From Cognatishimia sp. F0-27 (lineage in GTDB: Bacteria; Pseudomonadota; Alphaproteobacteria; Rhodobacterales; Rhodobacteraceae), in NCBI RefSeq assembly GCF_020667845.1, contig NZ_JAFMPQ010000024.1, positions 1 to 64,000 on the forward strand: a stretch of 64,000 bases of DNA. Reading direction: 5' to 3'. The notes under the pieces were generated by a model that was not told where the DNA came from, did no database searches, and was given only the letters and a program-made list of their open reading frames with translations. Shown in pieces: positions 1 to 9,298 of the stretch. How positions within the stretch are numbered: position 1 is the first letter of the stretch; each line of letters begins with the position of its first letter. The position numbers were made by a program, and so were the translations under genes.

Positions 1-141
1 GGGCGCAGAGCGGCGGCGGGCATGGCGAGGCGGCCCCGACGGGGCGCAGAGCCGCGGTGAGCATGGCGAGGCGACCCGGGAAGGGGCGCAGAGCGACGGT
101 GGGCATGGCGAGGCGATCCCGGACGGAGCGCAGAGCCGTAG
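1..141. repeat. imperfect tandem repeat, about 42-bp unit
   Basis: Three near-full copies begin at about 1, 42 and 84, and a partial fourth at about 125. Each carries the blocks GGGCGCAGAGC and CATGGCGAGGCG, followed by a CCCGG-like run. The array probably continues to the left of the window. I see no coding gene here. Similar GC-rich arrays with other units fill other gaps in the window. Confidence 0.75.
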
Positions 142-230
142 GGCGGGGCAGGGTCTCGCGATGCTGCGGCGCCGCGTGATCGGCGCTTGCAAGAATCGCG
201 AAAACGCTGTTCGGTGCATCCAGATTTTGT

Positions 231-243
231 GAAACGCAGTTTC
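231..243. promoter_or_regulatory. inverted repeat upstream of dctP (candidate operator)
   Basis: GAAAC-GCA-GTTTC is a perfect 5-bp inverted repeat with a 3-base centre, ending 24 bases before the dctP start codon. A third GAAAC follows at 251-255. An IclR-family regulator sits in the same operon and such regulators bind short palindromes, so this is a plausible operator. The link to IclR is inference. Confidence 0.35.
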
Positions 244-267
244 GCAGAGTGAAACAGGGAGGATACT

Positions 268-1323
268 ATGTCAGTTTTCAAGGCTGCGGCGCTTGCTGCA
301 TCAATGGCCGTGTTCGGCGGTGCGGCGACAGCCGAGACCGTTCTGATCCACGGCGAGGCCGGCCCAAATCGTGGTGCGCGCGCCGTGGCGCTGCAATGGT
401 TTGCCGATCAGGTGCAGGAGCGCTCCGGCGGCGACCTGCGGATCGACATCCAGTGGGGCGGCGCGCTCTTCAAGGCCAATGCGGCCGTGCCATCGATTCG
501 CGATGGTGTGGCCGATCTCGGCAGCGTGATCGCGGTGTATTTTCCACAGGAGATGGTGGGTTACGGCATTGCCGATCTGCCGCTCGACAATCCCGATGCC
601 TGGGTCGGCATGCGCGCAACCGACGAGCTGATGCGCAGCTCGGACGCGGTGCAGGCCACGCTGGCCGACATGAACCTTGTCTATATCGGCACCTGGACCA
701 CCAGCCAGGTCAATATCGGCTGCAAGGGCACGGCGATCCGGTCGGTCGAGGACGTGGACGGCGTCAAGGTGCGCGGCGTCGGCGCCTATGGCAAGGTGTT
801 CGGCGAGCTTGGTGCGAATATGGTGCGCATGTCGATCTATGACGCCTATCAAGGGCTGGATACCGGGCTGATCGACTGCTCGCAGGGTTATTCCTATGCG
901 GTTGCCGCGCTGAAACAGGCCGAGGTCATGGACAGCTACACGCTGCTCGACTGGGGCCAGGTCGGTGGTCTGGGCATCTTCATGAACAAGGACATGTATG
1001 ACGGCCTCTCGCCCGAGCAGCAGGCGGTGCTGACGGACACGGGCCGTGACATGGCCGACGAGTTCGGCCGGTTGATCACCGAAGCCAACGAAAAGGCCGT
1101 TGCCGCGATGAAGGAGGCCGGTGTCGAGATCATCGCGCTCACCGACGACCAGCGCGCGGGCTTTGTCGAACGCGGCGTGCCCTTTGTCGGGCAGTGGGTG
1201 GAGCAGGCCAAGGGAGCCGGCCTGCCGGGTGATGCCTTGCTTGAGGAGTATCGCGGGCTGATCGCGAAATACACCGAGATGCGCGACACCGAAGGCTACC
1301 CGTGGGAAAACGGGGGCAGCTGA
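268..1323 (+). CDS. dctP: TRAP transporter substrate-binding protein, DctP family
   Basis: Periplasmic solute receptor of a tripartite ATP-independent transporter, which captures a small organic acid and delivers it to the DctQM permease. The 351-residue length is typical. Residues 1-22 are a signal peptide ending in AATA. The motif VKVRGVG (Arg about 169) matches the conserved carboxylate-binding arginine of DctP proteins, and the AYQGLDTGLIDC segment is also family-like. AGGGAGG at 256-262 precedes the ATG. The stop overlaps the dctQ start by one base. The ligand cannot be read from sequence; the downstream acyl-CoA genes suggest a carboxylic acid metabolised as a CoA ester. Confidence 0.93.
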   Translation: MSVFKAAALAASMAVFGGAATAETVLIHGEAGPNRGARAVALQWFADQVQERSGGDLRIDIQWGGALFKANAAVPSIRDGVADLGSVIAVYFPQEMVGYGIADLPLDNPDAWVGMRATDELMRSSDAVQATLADMNLVYIGTWTTSQVNIGCKGTAIRSVEDVDGVKVRGVGAYGKVFGELGANMVRMSIYDAYQGLDTGLIDCSQGYSYAVAALKQAEVMDSYTLLDWGQVGGLGIFMNKDMYDGLSPEQQAVLTDTGRDMADEFGRLITEANEKAVAAMKEAGVEIIALTDDQRAGFVERGVPFVGQWVEQAKGAGLPGDALLEEYRGLIAKYTEMRDTEGYPWENGGS

Positions 1324-1835
1324 TGCTGTTCCGGCTGGAAAACGTGCTGCTGGGGCTTGGCGCCCTGGCAGTCATCCTGCTGGGCACGCTGATTGCCGGG
1401 AACGTGGTGGCGCGGGCGGTGTTTGGCACCGCGCTGCCGGATAGCGTGATCCTTGTTCAGGAACTGATGGTCGCCGCGATCCTGCTGCCATTGGCGGCCA
1501 CGACCGCGGCGCGCGCGCATGTCTGCGTATCCTTCATCACCGACCGGATGGGCGCGCGGGCGCGCTCCTGGCTGATCGTATTCGGCTCCGTCGTGGGGCT
1601 CTTGGCGCTGACACCGCTGATCTATGCAGGCTGGCGGGAACTGTCGTCCAACTGGGCATCGGGCAGCTACTATTTCGGAGACCTGGGGTTGCCGAAATGG
1701 CCCGGGCGGTTGTTGTTCGTGCTGGGCATGGCGGCGTGCTGGTTGCGGTTGGCGGAGCTCGCATTGCGCGATCTGCGCACGATCCTGTCGGGCGGAACCG
1801 TCGATGACAGCCACGCCACGCCGGAGGCGGAGTGA
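1323..1835 (+). CDS. dctQ: TRAP transporter small permease, DctQ family
   Basis: Small integral membrane subunit of the TRAP transporter, about 170 residues, with four hydrophobic segments as expected for DctQ. I place the start at ATG 1323, which overlaps the dctP stop as ATGA. An upstream in-frame start at 1302 would add seven residues that lie inside dctP. The stop overlaps the dctM start. Its place between dctP and dctM, plus the family-like motif AARAHVCVSFI, supports the call. It should act with DctM in the inner membrane. Confidence 0.9.
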   Translation: MLFRLENVLLGLGALAVILLGTLIAGNVVARAVFGTALPDSVILVQELMVAAILLPLAATTAARAHVCVSFITDRMGARARSWLIVFGSVVGLLALTPLIYAGWRELSSNWASGSYYFGDLGLPKWPGRLLFVLGMAACWLRLAELALRDLRTILSGGTVDDSHATPEAE

Positions 1836-3175
1836 TGGACCCGGCCACCATCGGTATGATCGCCTTTGCCGCGGTGCTGATCCTGCTCGCGCTGCGGGTG
1901 CCGATTGCGTTCACGCTTGCGGCGGTGGCAACCGTCGCCACCTTTTTCATCTTTGCGTTTCGCACCGGCACCTTCATGCCGGAACGGGCGATCCGTCCGA
2001 CCACGTCGATGGTCTTCTCGAACTCCTTCGACCTGATCCATTCCTATAACCTGTCGATGATCCCGCTTTTTGTGGCGCTGGGCCATATCGCTTACCGCGC
2101 CGAGATCACGACCAAGATCTACCATGCCGCCAAGGTGTGGCTGACGCGGTTGCCGGGCGGGGTCGCGATGGCCTCCGTGGTGGGATGCGGCGGGTTTTCG
2201 GCGATCACCGGCTCGTCTATCGCCTGTGCCTCGACCATGGGGCGGATCTGCACCCCCGAGATGATGCGCATGGGCTATGACAACCGGCTGGCCACCGCGT
2301 CCGTTGCGGCGGGGGGGACGCTGGGCTCCCTGATCCCGCCATCGGTTCTGTTCATCATCTACGGCATCTTCACGGAGACATCGATCTCGCGGCTGTTCCT
2401 TGCGGGTGTCCTGCCGGGTTTGCTCACGTTGCTGGGCTTTGTGGTGGTCATCGCGCTCTGGGTCTGGCGCGACCCCAGCGTGGCGCCCCCCTCCGACGAA
2501 CGCTTCACGCCGCGCCAGAAGCGCGAGGCGGCGCTGGCCGCGTGGCCCGCGGTGATGCTCTTTGTCGTGATCATCGGCGGCATCTATGGCGGCATCTTTA
2601 CCGCCACGGAGGCGGCGGCGGTCTGTGTTGCGGCGACAGTGCTCATCGGGGTGGCGCAGCGCAAGCTGACATGGGACGACCTGTGGCAGAGCTTTCGAGA
2701 GACCTGCATCCAGACCTCGGCGATTTTCCTGATTGCGGCGGGGGCCAAGATCTTTGTCGCTTTCATCGCGCTGACCGGCGTGGCCCCTGTGATCGTCAAC
2801 GCCGTGACGGCCGCGGATCCGTCGGTGATTGTGCTGATGATCTGCATCGCGCTGATCTACCTGCTTCTGGGCATGTTCCTCGATCCGATCGGGATCATGG
2901 TGCTGACCCTTCCCCTGATGATCCCGTTGGTGGAGAGTTACGGGCTGAACCTGATCTGGTTCGGGGTCGTGGTGATCAAGCTGCTCGAAATCGGGCTGAT
3001 CACGCCACCGGTGGGGCTGAACGTCTTCGTGATCGCCAATGTCGTCGGCAAGGAGGCGCCGATCGACCGGATCTTTGCGGGGATCGCGCGGTTCCTCAGC
3101 ATCGACATTCTGGTTCTGATCCTGATCATGGCGTTTCCGGCGATCTCGCTTCTGCTGCCGGAGGGGATGCCGTGA
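1835..3175 (+). CDS. dctM: TRAP transporter large permease, DctM family
   Basis: Large 12-helix membrane subunit that carries out sodium- or proton-coupled import of the DctP ligand. The protein is 446 residues, usual for DctM, and hydrophobic throughout. Family-like stretches include GCGGFSAITGSSIACASTMG near residue 115 and a C-terminal ITPPVGLNVFVI. Start: ATG 1835 or GTG 1832, both overlapping the dctQ stop and both after GGAGGCGGAG. The gene ends in a GTGA overlap with the regulator, so dctPQM and the regulator should be co-transcribed and translationally coupled. Confidence 0.92.
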   Translation: MDPATIGMIAFAAVLILLALRVPIAFTLAAVATVATFFIFAFRTGTFMPERAIRPTTSMVFSNSFDLIHSYNLSMIPLFVALGHIAYRAEITTKIYHAAKVWLTRLPGGVAMASVVGCGGFSAITGSSIACASTMGRICTPEMMRMGYDNRLATASVAAGGTLGSLIPPSVLFIIYGIFTETSISRLFLAGVLPGLLTLLGFVVVIALWVWRDPSVAPPSDERFTPRQKREAALAAWPAVMLFVVIIGGIYGGIFTATEAAAVCVAATVLIGVAQRKLTWDDLWQSFRETCIQTSAIFLIAAGAKIFVAFIALTGVAPVIVNAVTAADPSVIVLMICIALIYLLLGMFLDPIGIMVLTLPLMIPLVESYGLNLIWFGVVVIKLLEIGLITPPVGLNVFVIANVVGKEAPIDRIFAGIARFLSIDILVLILIMAFPAISLLLPEGMP

Positions 3176-3948
3176 CCAAACCCATCGAGGACCGCAAGTT
3201 CATCAATGCGCTGGCGCGGGGCCTGACCGTCTTGGCGGCGTTCCGCGCGTCCGATCACGGGCTGACCCATGCGGAGATCGCGGCGCGCACAGGGTTGTCC
3301 AAGGCGACCGCGACCCGGTTGATCCACACGCTTGCCGAGACCGGTCACCTGATCCGCGATGGCCGCGGGGGGCAATTCCGTCTCGGGCCCGCGGTGTTGG
3401 CGCTCGGGGCGGTGGCGCATGCGCAGACCTCCTTCATGGATCTCATTGAGGAAGAGATGCAGGATTTCGCCAACCGCACCGGCACGCTGGCGGTGATCGG
3501 CGTGCGCAGCGCGGACCGGATGATGCTGGTGCGCACCTGGCGGCCCGTGGGCACAGCTTCGATCTGGCTGGAGCCGGGACACCGGGTGCCGATCATGGGC
3601 TCGTCGCTTGGTCAGGCGCATGTGGCCGCGCTCTGCGATGATGCGTTCGAGCATTTGCAGCCGGACGCTGCGCTGCGCGCGTTTCGCGCCGACGGGTATT
3701 CCCAGCTGATCGCCCGGGGTTATACCGTGCCGCGCGAAGAGACGCGCTTTGCCGCCACGATCAAGGCCGTGGCGGTGCCCTATCTGGCCCGCGAATACGG
3801 CGCGCCGATTTCCTTTTGCTGTGGCGCGATGCCGGACATGCTCAACGATGACCGGATCCGCGCGGAGGTCGGGCCCGGGCTTGTGGCCCTCGTCCGCGCT
3901 TTGGAAGCCAAGACCGGACAGGCCAGCGCGTTGGCGCGGCGCGGATAG
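3172..3948 (+). CDS. IclR-family transcriptional regulator
   Basis: DNA-binding regulator of 258 residues. An N-terminal winged helix-turn-helix (about residues 10-75, including THAEIAARTGLSKATATRLI) is followed by an IclR effector domain. The GTG start overlaps the dctM stop (GTGA) and follows GGAGGGG, so it is translated as part of the operon. IclR proteins often control the operon they sit in; the likely effector is the transported acid or its CoA ester. The candidate operator is the inverted repeat upstream of dctP. Two bases after its stop a six-copy 39-bp repeat begins. Confidence 0.9.
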   Translation: MTKPIEDRKFINALARGLTVLAAFRASDHGLTHAEIAARTGLSKATATRLIHTLAETGHLIRDGRGGQFRLGPAVLALGAVAHAQTSFMDLIEEEMQDFANRTGTLAVIGVRSADRMMLVRTWRPVGTASIWLEPGHRVPIMGSSLGQAHVAALCDDAFEHLQPDAALRAFRADGYSQLIARGYTVPREETRFAATIKAVAVPYLAREYGAPISFCCGAMPDMLNDDRIRAEVGPGLVALVRALEAKTGQASALARRG

Positions 3949-3950
3949 GG

Positions 3951-4184
3951 GGCGAGACGGCCCCGGGAGGGGCGGCGAGCAACGGGTAAGGCGAGACGGC
4001 CCCGGGAGGGGCGATGAGCAACGGGTGAGGCGAGACGGCCCCGGGAGGGGCGGCGAGCAACGGGTAAGGCGAGACGGCCCCGGGAGGGGCGGCGAGCAAC
4101 GGGTAAGGCGAGACGGCCCCGGGAGGGGCGATGAGCAACGGGTAAGGCGAGACGGCCCCGGGAGGGGCGATGAGCAACGGGTGA
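3951..4184. repeat. tandem repeat, six copies of 39 bp
   Basis: Six consecutive 39-base units start at 3951, 3990, 4029, 4068, 4107 and 4146. They are nearly identical and differ mainly at GGCGGCGAGC versus GGCGATGAGC and at final TAA versus TGA. A partial seventh (GGCGAGA) runs on at 4185. Units 2, 5 and 6 each contain the tiny frame ATG AGC AAC GGG stop. The unit is a multiple of three, so frames stay open through the array. It fills almost the whole gap between the IclR gene and the next CDS. Confidence 0.95.
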
Positions 4185-4201
4185 GGCGAGAGATCACAGT
4201 G

Positions 4202-6298
4202 ATGACACAGAGCGTAGCGGCAGTCACATGGACCATCGAAGACGGCATTGCCGATATCGTGATAGACAACCCGCCCGTCAATGCGTTGGGGCAGGCGGTG
4301 CGCCGGGGGCTTTGCGATGCAATTGACGCGGCTGAAGCGGCGCAAGCGCGTGGTGCGGTGATCCATGCGGCGGGGCGGACATTTCCGGCCGGCGCCGATA
4401 TCCGCGAGTTTGGCAAGCCGCCGCTGGAGCCGCTCTTGCCCGATGTCTGCACGCGCATCGAGCGGTCCGACCTGCTCGTGGTTGCAGCCCTGCACGGCAC
4501 CGCGCTTGGTGGGGGGCTCGAAGTGGCCCTCGGAGCCGATTACCGGATTGCGGTTCCGACGGCCAAGGTCGGCCTGCCGGAGGTTCTGATCGGCGTCATG
4601 CCGGGGGCCGGCGGCACGCAGCGACTGCCAAGGCTGATCGGCGTGCCCCCGGCGATCGACGTGATCACCACCGGGCGCAAGCTCGGCGCCGACGAAGCGC
4701 TCGCGCTGGGCATCCTCGACCGGGTGGAGGAGGGCGCGCCGCGCGACATCGGCATGGCCTATCTGCGCGACTTGCTGGCAGCGGGCGCCCCGCGTCGCCC
4801 CGTCGGCGCGATGCCCGCGCCCGAGCCGGTGGATTTCGACGCAGCCTATGACGCGGCCCTGAAAAAGGCCCGCGGGCAGCTTTCGCCCGCGCAGGCCGTG
4901 CGCGGCATTCAGGCCGCGTGCGAACTGCCCTTCGACGCGGGCATGGCGCGCGAACGCGCGCTGTTCCGGGAACTGATGGAGACCGACCAGCGCGAGGCCC
5001 TGATCCATGCGTTCTTCGGCGAGCGGGCCGTGTCAAACCTTCCGGAATTGCGCGACGTCACCGCGCGGCCCGTGGCGCAGATCGGCGTGATCGGCGGCGG
5101 CACCATGGGCGCGGGCATCGCCACGGCGGCGCTGCTGGCCGGTCTGACCGTGACGGTGATCGAGCGCGACGATGCGGCAATTCAGGCCGCGAAAGAGCGC
5201 ATCGCGCGTAACCTCTCCGGCGCGCTCAAACGTGGCAAGATCGATCAGGCGCAGTTCGATCACCTGACGGGCCCCGCGCTCGCGCTGGACACGGGTTATG
5301 CGGCCCTCGCCGAAGCAGATCTCGTGATCGAGGCGGTGTTCGAGGACATGGCCGTGAAAACCGACGTCTTCCAGACGCTTGATGCCGTGTGCAAACCCGG
5401 CGCAGTGCTCGCGACGAACACCTCCTATCTGGATATCAACGAGATTGCCCGCGCCACGCGCCGGCCCGAAGACGTGATCGGGCTGCACTTCTTCTCGCCG
5501 GCGCATGTGATGCGGCTTCTGGAGGTCGTGGTGGCCGACAAGACCGCGCCGGACGTGATCGCCACCGGCTTCGCGCTTGGCAAGCGGCTTGGAAAGGTAT
5601 CGGTGCGCGCGGGGGTCTGTGACGGCTTCATCGGCAACCGCATCCTGATGGCTTATCGAACCGCGACCGATCACATGGTGCTGGACGGGGCCTCGCCCTT
5701 TGAGATCGACCGGGTCCTGCGCGGGTTTGGTTTTGCCATGGGGCCGTTCCAGGTCTCTGATCTTGCCGGGCTCGATATCGGCTGGGCCACGCGCAAACGG
5801 CTGGCCCCGACGCGCGACCCGCGCGAACGGGTGCCGGCCTATGCCGACAAGCTCTGCGAGGCGGGGCATTTCGGCCAGAAGACCGGGCGCGGCTACTACG
5901 TCTACGGCGATGGCGGCCCGGTGCCCAACCCGGATGTGGAGCGCCTGATCACCGAGGAACGTGCCGTGCTCGGGATCACGCCGAAGACATTCAGCGATGT
6001 GGAAATCCTCCGTCGGGTGCTCTGCGCCATGGTGAACGAGGCCAGCCGGGTGGTCGAGGAAGGGATCGCGCGCTGTCCGAGGGACGTCGATATGGTATTC
6101 CTGACGGGCTACGGCTTTCCGCGTCACCGCGGCGGGCCGATGAAATGGGCCGACCTTGACGGCCTTCCCGGCGTGCTCGCCGATATCGAACGCTTTGCGC
6201 AGGACGACGCGTATTTCTGGCAGCCGGCGCCGATGCTTGCCGCGCTCGTCGCCGAGGGCCGGAGTTTTGACGATCTGAACCGGGCCGCAGCGCCGTGA
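4202..6298 (+). CDS. enoyl-CoA hydratase / 3-hydroxyacyl-CoA dehydrogenase fusion
   Basis: Bifunctional beta-oxidation enzyme of 698 residues, FadB/FadJ/PimF-like. It hydrates trans-2-enoyl-CoA, then oxidises 3-hydroxyacyl-CoA with NAD+. The crotonase domain (about 1-190) has GGGLEVALGADYR and GLPEVLIG with both acidic active-site positions. The Rossmann motif GVIGGGTMGAGIA lies near residue 297 and the dehydrogenase motif LHFFSPAHVM follows. Start: ATG 4202, just after the 39-bp repeat array; GTG 4199 is possible. The frame is also open upstream through the repeats, but family members begin here. Next comes a repetitive gap and two acyl-CoA dehydrogenases. Confidence 0.93.
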   Translation: MTQSVAAVTWTIEDGIADIVIDNPPVNALGQAVRRGLCDAIDAAEAAQARGAVIHAAGRTFPAGADIREFGKPPLEPLLPDVCTRIERSDLLVVAALHGTALGGGLEVALGADYRIAVPTAKVGLPEVLIGVMPGAGGTQRLPRLIGVPPAIDVITTGRKLGADEALALGILDRVEEGAPRDIGMAYLRDLLAAGAPRRPVGAMPAPEPVDFDAAYDAALKKARGQLSPAQAVRGIQAACELPFDAGMARERALFRELMETDQREALIHAFFGERAVSNLPELRDVTARPVAQIGVIGGGTMGAGIATAALLAGLTVTVIERDDAAIQAAKERIARNLSGALKRGKIDQAQFDHLTGPALALDTGYAALAEADLVIEAVFEDMAVKTDVFQTLDAVCKPGAVLATNTSYLDINEIARATRRPEDVIGLHFFSPAHVMRLLEVVVADKTAPDVIATGFALGKRLGKVSVRAGVCDGFIGNRILMAYRTATDHMVLDGASPFEIDRVLRGFGFAMGPFQVSDLAGLDIGWATRKRLAPTRDPRERVPAYADKLCEAGHFGQKTGRGYYVYGDGGPVPNPDVERLITEERAVLGITPKTFSDVEILRRVLCAMVNEASRVVEEGIARCPRDVDMVFLTGYGFPRHRGGPMKWADLDGLPGVLADIERFAQDDAYFWQPAPMLAALVAEGRSFDDLNRAAAP

Positions 6299-6503
6299 GA
6301 CATGGGACGGATGGCGCATTACCGCGAAGCGAAGGCCGCGATGGGATTGCCGTGGCGGGATTGCGGTAGCGGGATTGCCGTTACGGAACTGCGATGGCGG
6401 GACAGCGATGGTGAGACAGCGGTGACTGGAAGCGGTGACGGGACAGCGGCGACGGGGCGCACGCGCCGTTTGTGGTGCAGGGATGGACGAACAGGAGACC
6501 GAT
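6299..6503. other. gap with degenerate short repeats
   Basis: About 205 bases between the hydratase/dehydrogenase and the first acyl-CoA dehydrogenase. From about 6338 to 6455 it is made of diverged short units such as GGGATTGC and GGGACAGCG. An open frame at 6302-6520 bridges the two genes, but its product is low-complexity and resembles no family. I see no promoter-like elements. Confidence 0.5.
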
Positions 6504-7703
6504 GTGGATCTGACATATAACGATGACGAGCGCGCTTTTCGCGACGAGGTTCGCGGGTTTCTGGCCGAGCAGTTGCCCCCGGCGCTATCGGCCAAGGTGC
6601 GCGCGGGCGCCGCGCTGGACAAGGCCGACCATGACCGGTGGCACGCGATCCTGAACGCGAAGGGATGGCTTGCGCCAACCTGGCCCGAAGAGCATGGCGG
6701 CTGCGGTTGGGACGCGGTGCGGCGGCACATCTTCGAAGAGGAATGCGCGCTTGCGCATGCGCCGCGGATTGTGCCTTTCGGATTGACCATGCTGGGGCCG
6801 GTGCTGATGCAGTTTGGCTCTGACGCGCAGAAGGCGCATTACCTGCCGCGTATCCTGTCGGGCGAGGATTGGTGGTGCCAGGGCTATTCGGAACCGGGCG
6901 CGGGCTCGGATCTGGCCTCGCTCAAGACGCGCGCGGTGCGCGATGGCGACCATTACGTGGTCAACGGCCAGAAAACCTGGACGACGCTGGGCCAGCACGC
7001 CAACAAGATCTTCTGCCTGGTGCGCACCGATCCGGACGCGAAGGCGCAGGAGGGCATCAGCTTCCTGCTCATCGACATGGACACGCCGGGGATCGAGCTC
7101 CGTCCGATCATGCTGCTGGATGGCACACCGGAAGTGAACGAGGTCTGGTTCACCGATGTGCGGGTGCCGGTGGAAAACCGCGTTGGCGAGGAAAACAAGG
7201 GCTGGACCTATGCCAAGTACTTGCTGACCCATGAGCGCACCAACATCGCCGGGGTGGGCTTTTCGCGGGCCGGGCTGGCGAGCGTCAAGCGCATGGCGCG
7301 CGCGGAGATGTCCGGCGGGCGGCCACTGATCGAGAACCCGTTTTTCGCGGCCCGCCTGGCACAGGTGGAGATCGACCTCATGGCAATGGCGACGACCAAT
7401 CTGCGCATCATCTCGCGGGCAGCCAGGGGCCAGGCTCCGGGGGTGGAAAGCTCCATGCTCAAGGTCAAGGGCACGGTGATCCGGCAGGAGATCAACGACC
7501 TGGCGCGCCGGGCGGCGGGGCCTTATGCGATGCCCTTTGTCTCCGAGGCGCTGGAGGGCGACAACGCGCCGGTTGGTCCGGATTACGCCGGGCCGGTGGC
7601 GCGGCAGTATTTCAACAATCGCAAGCTGTCGATCTTTGGCGGCTCCAACGAGATCCAGCGCAACATCATCGCCAAGACGGTCCTTGCGGGGGACCGGCGA
7701 TGA
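6504..7703 (+). CDS. acyl-CoA dehydrogenase, pimeloyl-CoA dehydrogenase large-subunit-like
   Basis: FAD-dependent acyl-CoA dehydrogenase, 399 residues, introducing the 2,3-double bond in an acyl-CoA. Characteristic stretches are CQGYSEPGAGSDLASL, VNGQKTWTTLGQ, the hinge EENKGWTYAKYLLTHERT and the C-terminal FGGSNEIQRNIIAK. The start is chosen as GTG 6504 because AGGAG lies six bases upstream and VDLTYNDDERAF matches the usual N terminus; ATG 6483 would add seven residues. It resembles PimC-type enzymes that pair with a smaller dehydrogenase, as here. Substrate specificity is inference. Confidence 0.9.
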   Translation: MDLTYNDDERAFRDEVRGFLAEQLPPALSAKVRAGAALDKADHDRWHAILNAKGWLAPTWPEEHGGCGWDAVRRHIFEEECALAHAPRIVPFGLTMLGPVLMQFGSDAQKAHYLPRILSGEDWWCQGYSEPGAGSDLASLKTRAVRDGDHYVVNGQKTWTTLGQHANKIFCLVRTDPDAKAQEGISFLLIDMDTPGIELRPIMLLDGTPEVNEVWFTDVRVPVENRVGEENKGWTYAKYLLTHERTNIAGVGFSRAGLASVKRMARAEMSGGRPLIENPFFAARLAQVEIDLMAMATTNLRIISRAARGQAPGVESSMLKVKGTVIRQEINDLARRAAGPYAMPFVSEALEGDNAPVGPDYAGPVARQYFNNRKLSIFGGSNEIQRNIIAKTVLAGDRR

Positions 7704-7899
7704 CGGGCGCGGCGGCGCATCCGGGCGGCGCGGCACCGGGCGCGCCTTGCGCCGCTCCTCGGGCTTGGGTGCCAACCGGCGGCGGTCTGCATCACGCGGG
7801 CGGCGCGCAGGCCGGGGCCGATATGGCCGGGCGCTTCTCCGCTCGGAGGCGCGGGGACGGAACGGGGCGCCATGGCAACGTGGCAGACGGGGGAACGGA

Positions 7900-9039
7900 A
7901 TGAATTTTGAGCTGACCGAAGAGCGGCAGATGCTTCAGGACACGCTGCGGCGGTTCCTGTCGGATCGCTATGACACGCGGGTGCGCAATGCCATCCTTGA
8001 GAGCGACTTGGGCTATGCGCCCGAGATCTGGAGACAGCTTGCGGAGCTCGGTGTGATTGGCGCGCTCTTTACCGAAGCCCAGGGCGGGTTTGGCGGCATG
8101 GGGTTCGATATCGCCACGGTTTTTGAGGAGCTGGGCCGCGCGGGGGTGGTGGAGCCGTTTCTGGATTGCGCTCTTCTTGGCGGCGGGTTGCTTGCGGCGC
8201 TGGGCAACGAGGCGCAGCAGGCACTGGTCGAAGCGGTGATCGCGGGCGAATGCCAGCTTGCGCTGGCGCATGGCGAGCCGGCGGGTCGGTATGATCTTGA
8301 GCATGTGGCGACACGGGCGGTGCCGGATGGCGCGGGCGTTGTGCTGAACGGGCGCAAGGCGGTGGTGGTGAACGCGGAGGCGGCGGATCACGTGATCGTT
8401 TCCGCCCGCGAGTCGGGCAGCGTGCTGGATCGCGCGGGCATTTCGCTTTTCGTTGTGCCGCGCGATGCCGATGGGATGACGCTGACGGGCTATCCGCTGA
8501 TCAGTGGCGGGCGCGCGGCGGAGCTTGTGCTCGATCATGTCCGGCTTGGGCCGGAGGCCCGGTTGGGGGCGGCGGGCGCGGGGTATGAGGCGCTGAGCAC
8601 GCGGATCGCCGCGGCGCATGTGGCGCTGTCGGCAGAGGCGCTGGGAGCGATGGAGACCGCGACCGCGCTCACCCGCGATTACATGACGACCCGCACGCAG
8701 TTCGGCCGACCGATCGCCACCTTCCAGGCGCTGCAGCACCGGATGGCGGATCTGTTGATCGAGGTGGAGCAGGCCCGCTCTGCGGTGATCCTCGCGGCGG
8801 GGCATCTGGAGGCGGCGCCGCTGGAGCGCGACCGGAACGGGGCTGCGGCGCGCACGCTGATCGGGCGGGTTGGGCGTCTGGTGGCCGAGGAGACGATCCA
8901 GCTGCATGGCGGGATCGCGATGACGCAGGAATACGAGCTGGCCCATATCGCCAAGCGCATTGTGATGACCGATCACCGGTTTGGTGACACGGATTACCAT
9001 CTGGAGCGGTTCATCGCCTTGGGGCGTGACGCGGCATGA
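7900..9039 (+). CDS. acyl-CoA dehydrogenase, pimeloyl-CoA dehydrogenase small-subunit-like
   Basis: Second acyl-CoA dehydrogenase, 379 residues, with the same fold but a diverged N-terminal half. Recognisable parts are MNFELTEERQMLQDTLRRFL, TRTQFGRPIATFQALQHRMADL and LHGGIAMTQEYELAHIAKR. PimC/PimD-type pairs are thought to form one heteromeric dehydrogenase, and the adjacency here fits that. ATG 7900 follows GGGGGAACGGA. A 196-base gap from the upstream gene holds low-complexity GC-rich sequence, with an open frame (7700-7903) overlapping both neighbours. Confidence 0.88.
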   Translation: MNFELTEERQMLQDTLRRFLSDRYDTRVRNAILESDLGYAPEIWRQLAELGVIGALFTEAQGGFGGMGFDIATVFEELGRAGVVEPFLDCALLGGGLLAALGNEAQQALVEAVIAGECQLALAHGEPAGRYDLEHVATRAVPDGAGVVLNGRKAVVVNAEAADHVIVSARESGSVLDRAGISLFVVPRDADGMTLTGYPLISGGRAAELVLDHVRLGPEARLGAAGAGYEALSTRIAAAHVALSAEALGAMETATALTRDYMTTRTQFGRPIATFQALQHRMADLLIEVEQARSAVILAAGHLEAAPLERDRNGAAARTLIGRVGRLVAEETIQLHGGIAMTQEYELAHIAKRIVMTDHRFGDTDYHLERFIALGRDAA

Positions 9040-9298
9040 GCGGCCTTGTGGCAAGAGCGACGGCAAGGCTCTTGGCGGCGCGGGTGCGGGCCCCATCGCA
9101 GAGCGGATCTGTCGCGGTGCGCCCGGTCGCGCTGCCCTGCCGTGTCGGGGGAAGGGGCCTGTCTGGCGGCGCACAGGGTATGGCACTGCAGAGGCGCGTG
9201 GCCGGGATCGCCGAGCGGTGTTTTCACGCGGCAGGTCTGACGCAATCGGCCTGCCCGAGATCCGCCGCGATTGGCGCGCCCGCGGGGCGGGTGTGCCC

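Noticed and set aside
3951-4184. CRISPR array
   Set aside because: The units are contiguous with no unique spacers and no cas genes are near, so this is a plain tandem repeat.
3749-4201. N-terminal extension of the hydratase/dehydrogenase fusion through the 39-bp repeats
   Set aside because: The frame is open, but the extension would overlap iclR and consist of 13-residue Arg/Gly repeats; the enzyme family starts at about 4202.
7700-7903. 67-codon frame between the two acyl-CoA dehydrogenases as a protein gene
   Set aside because: Low-complexity Gly/Ala/Arg product and no family resemblance. Kept only as part of the gap-bridging observation.
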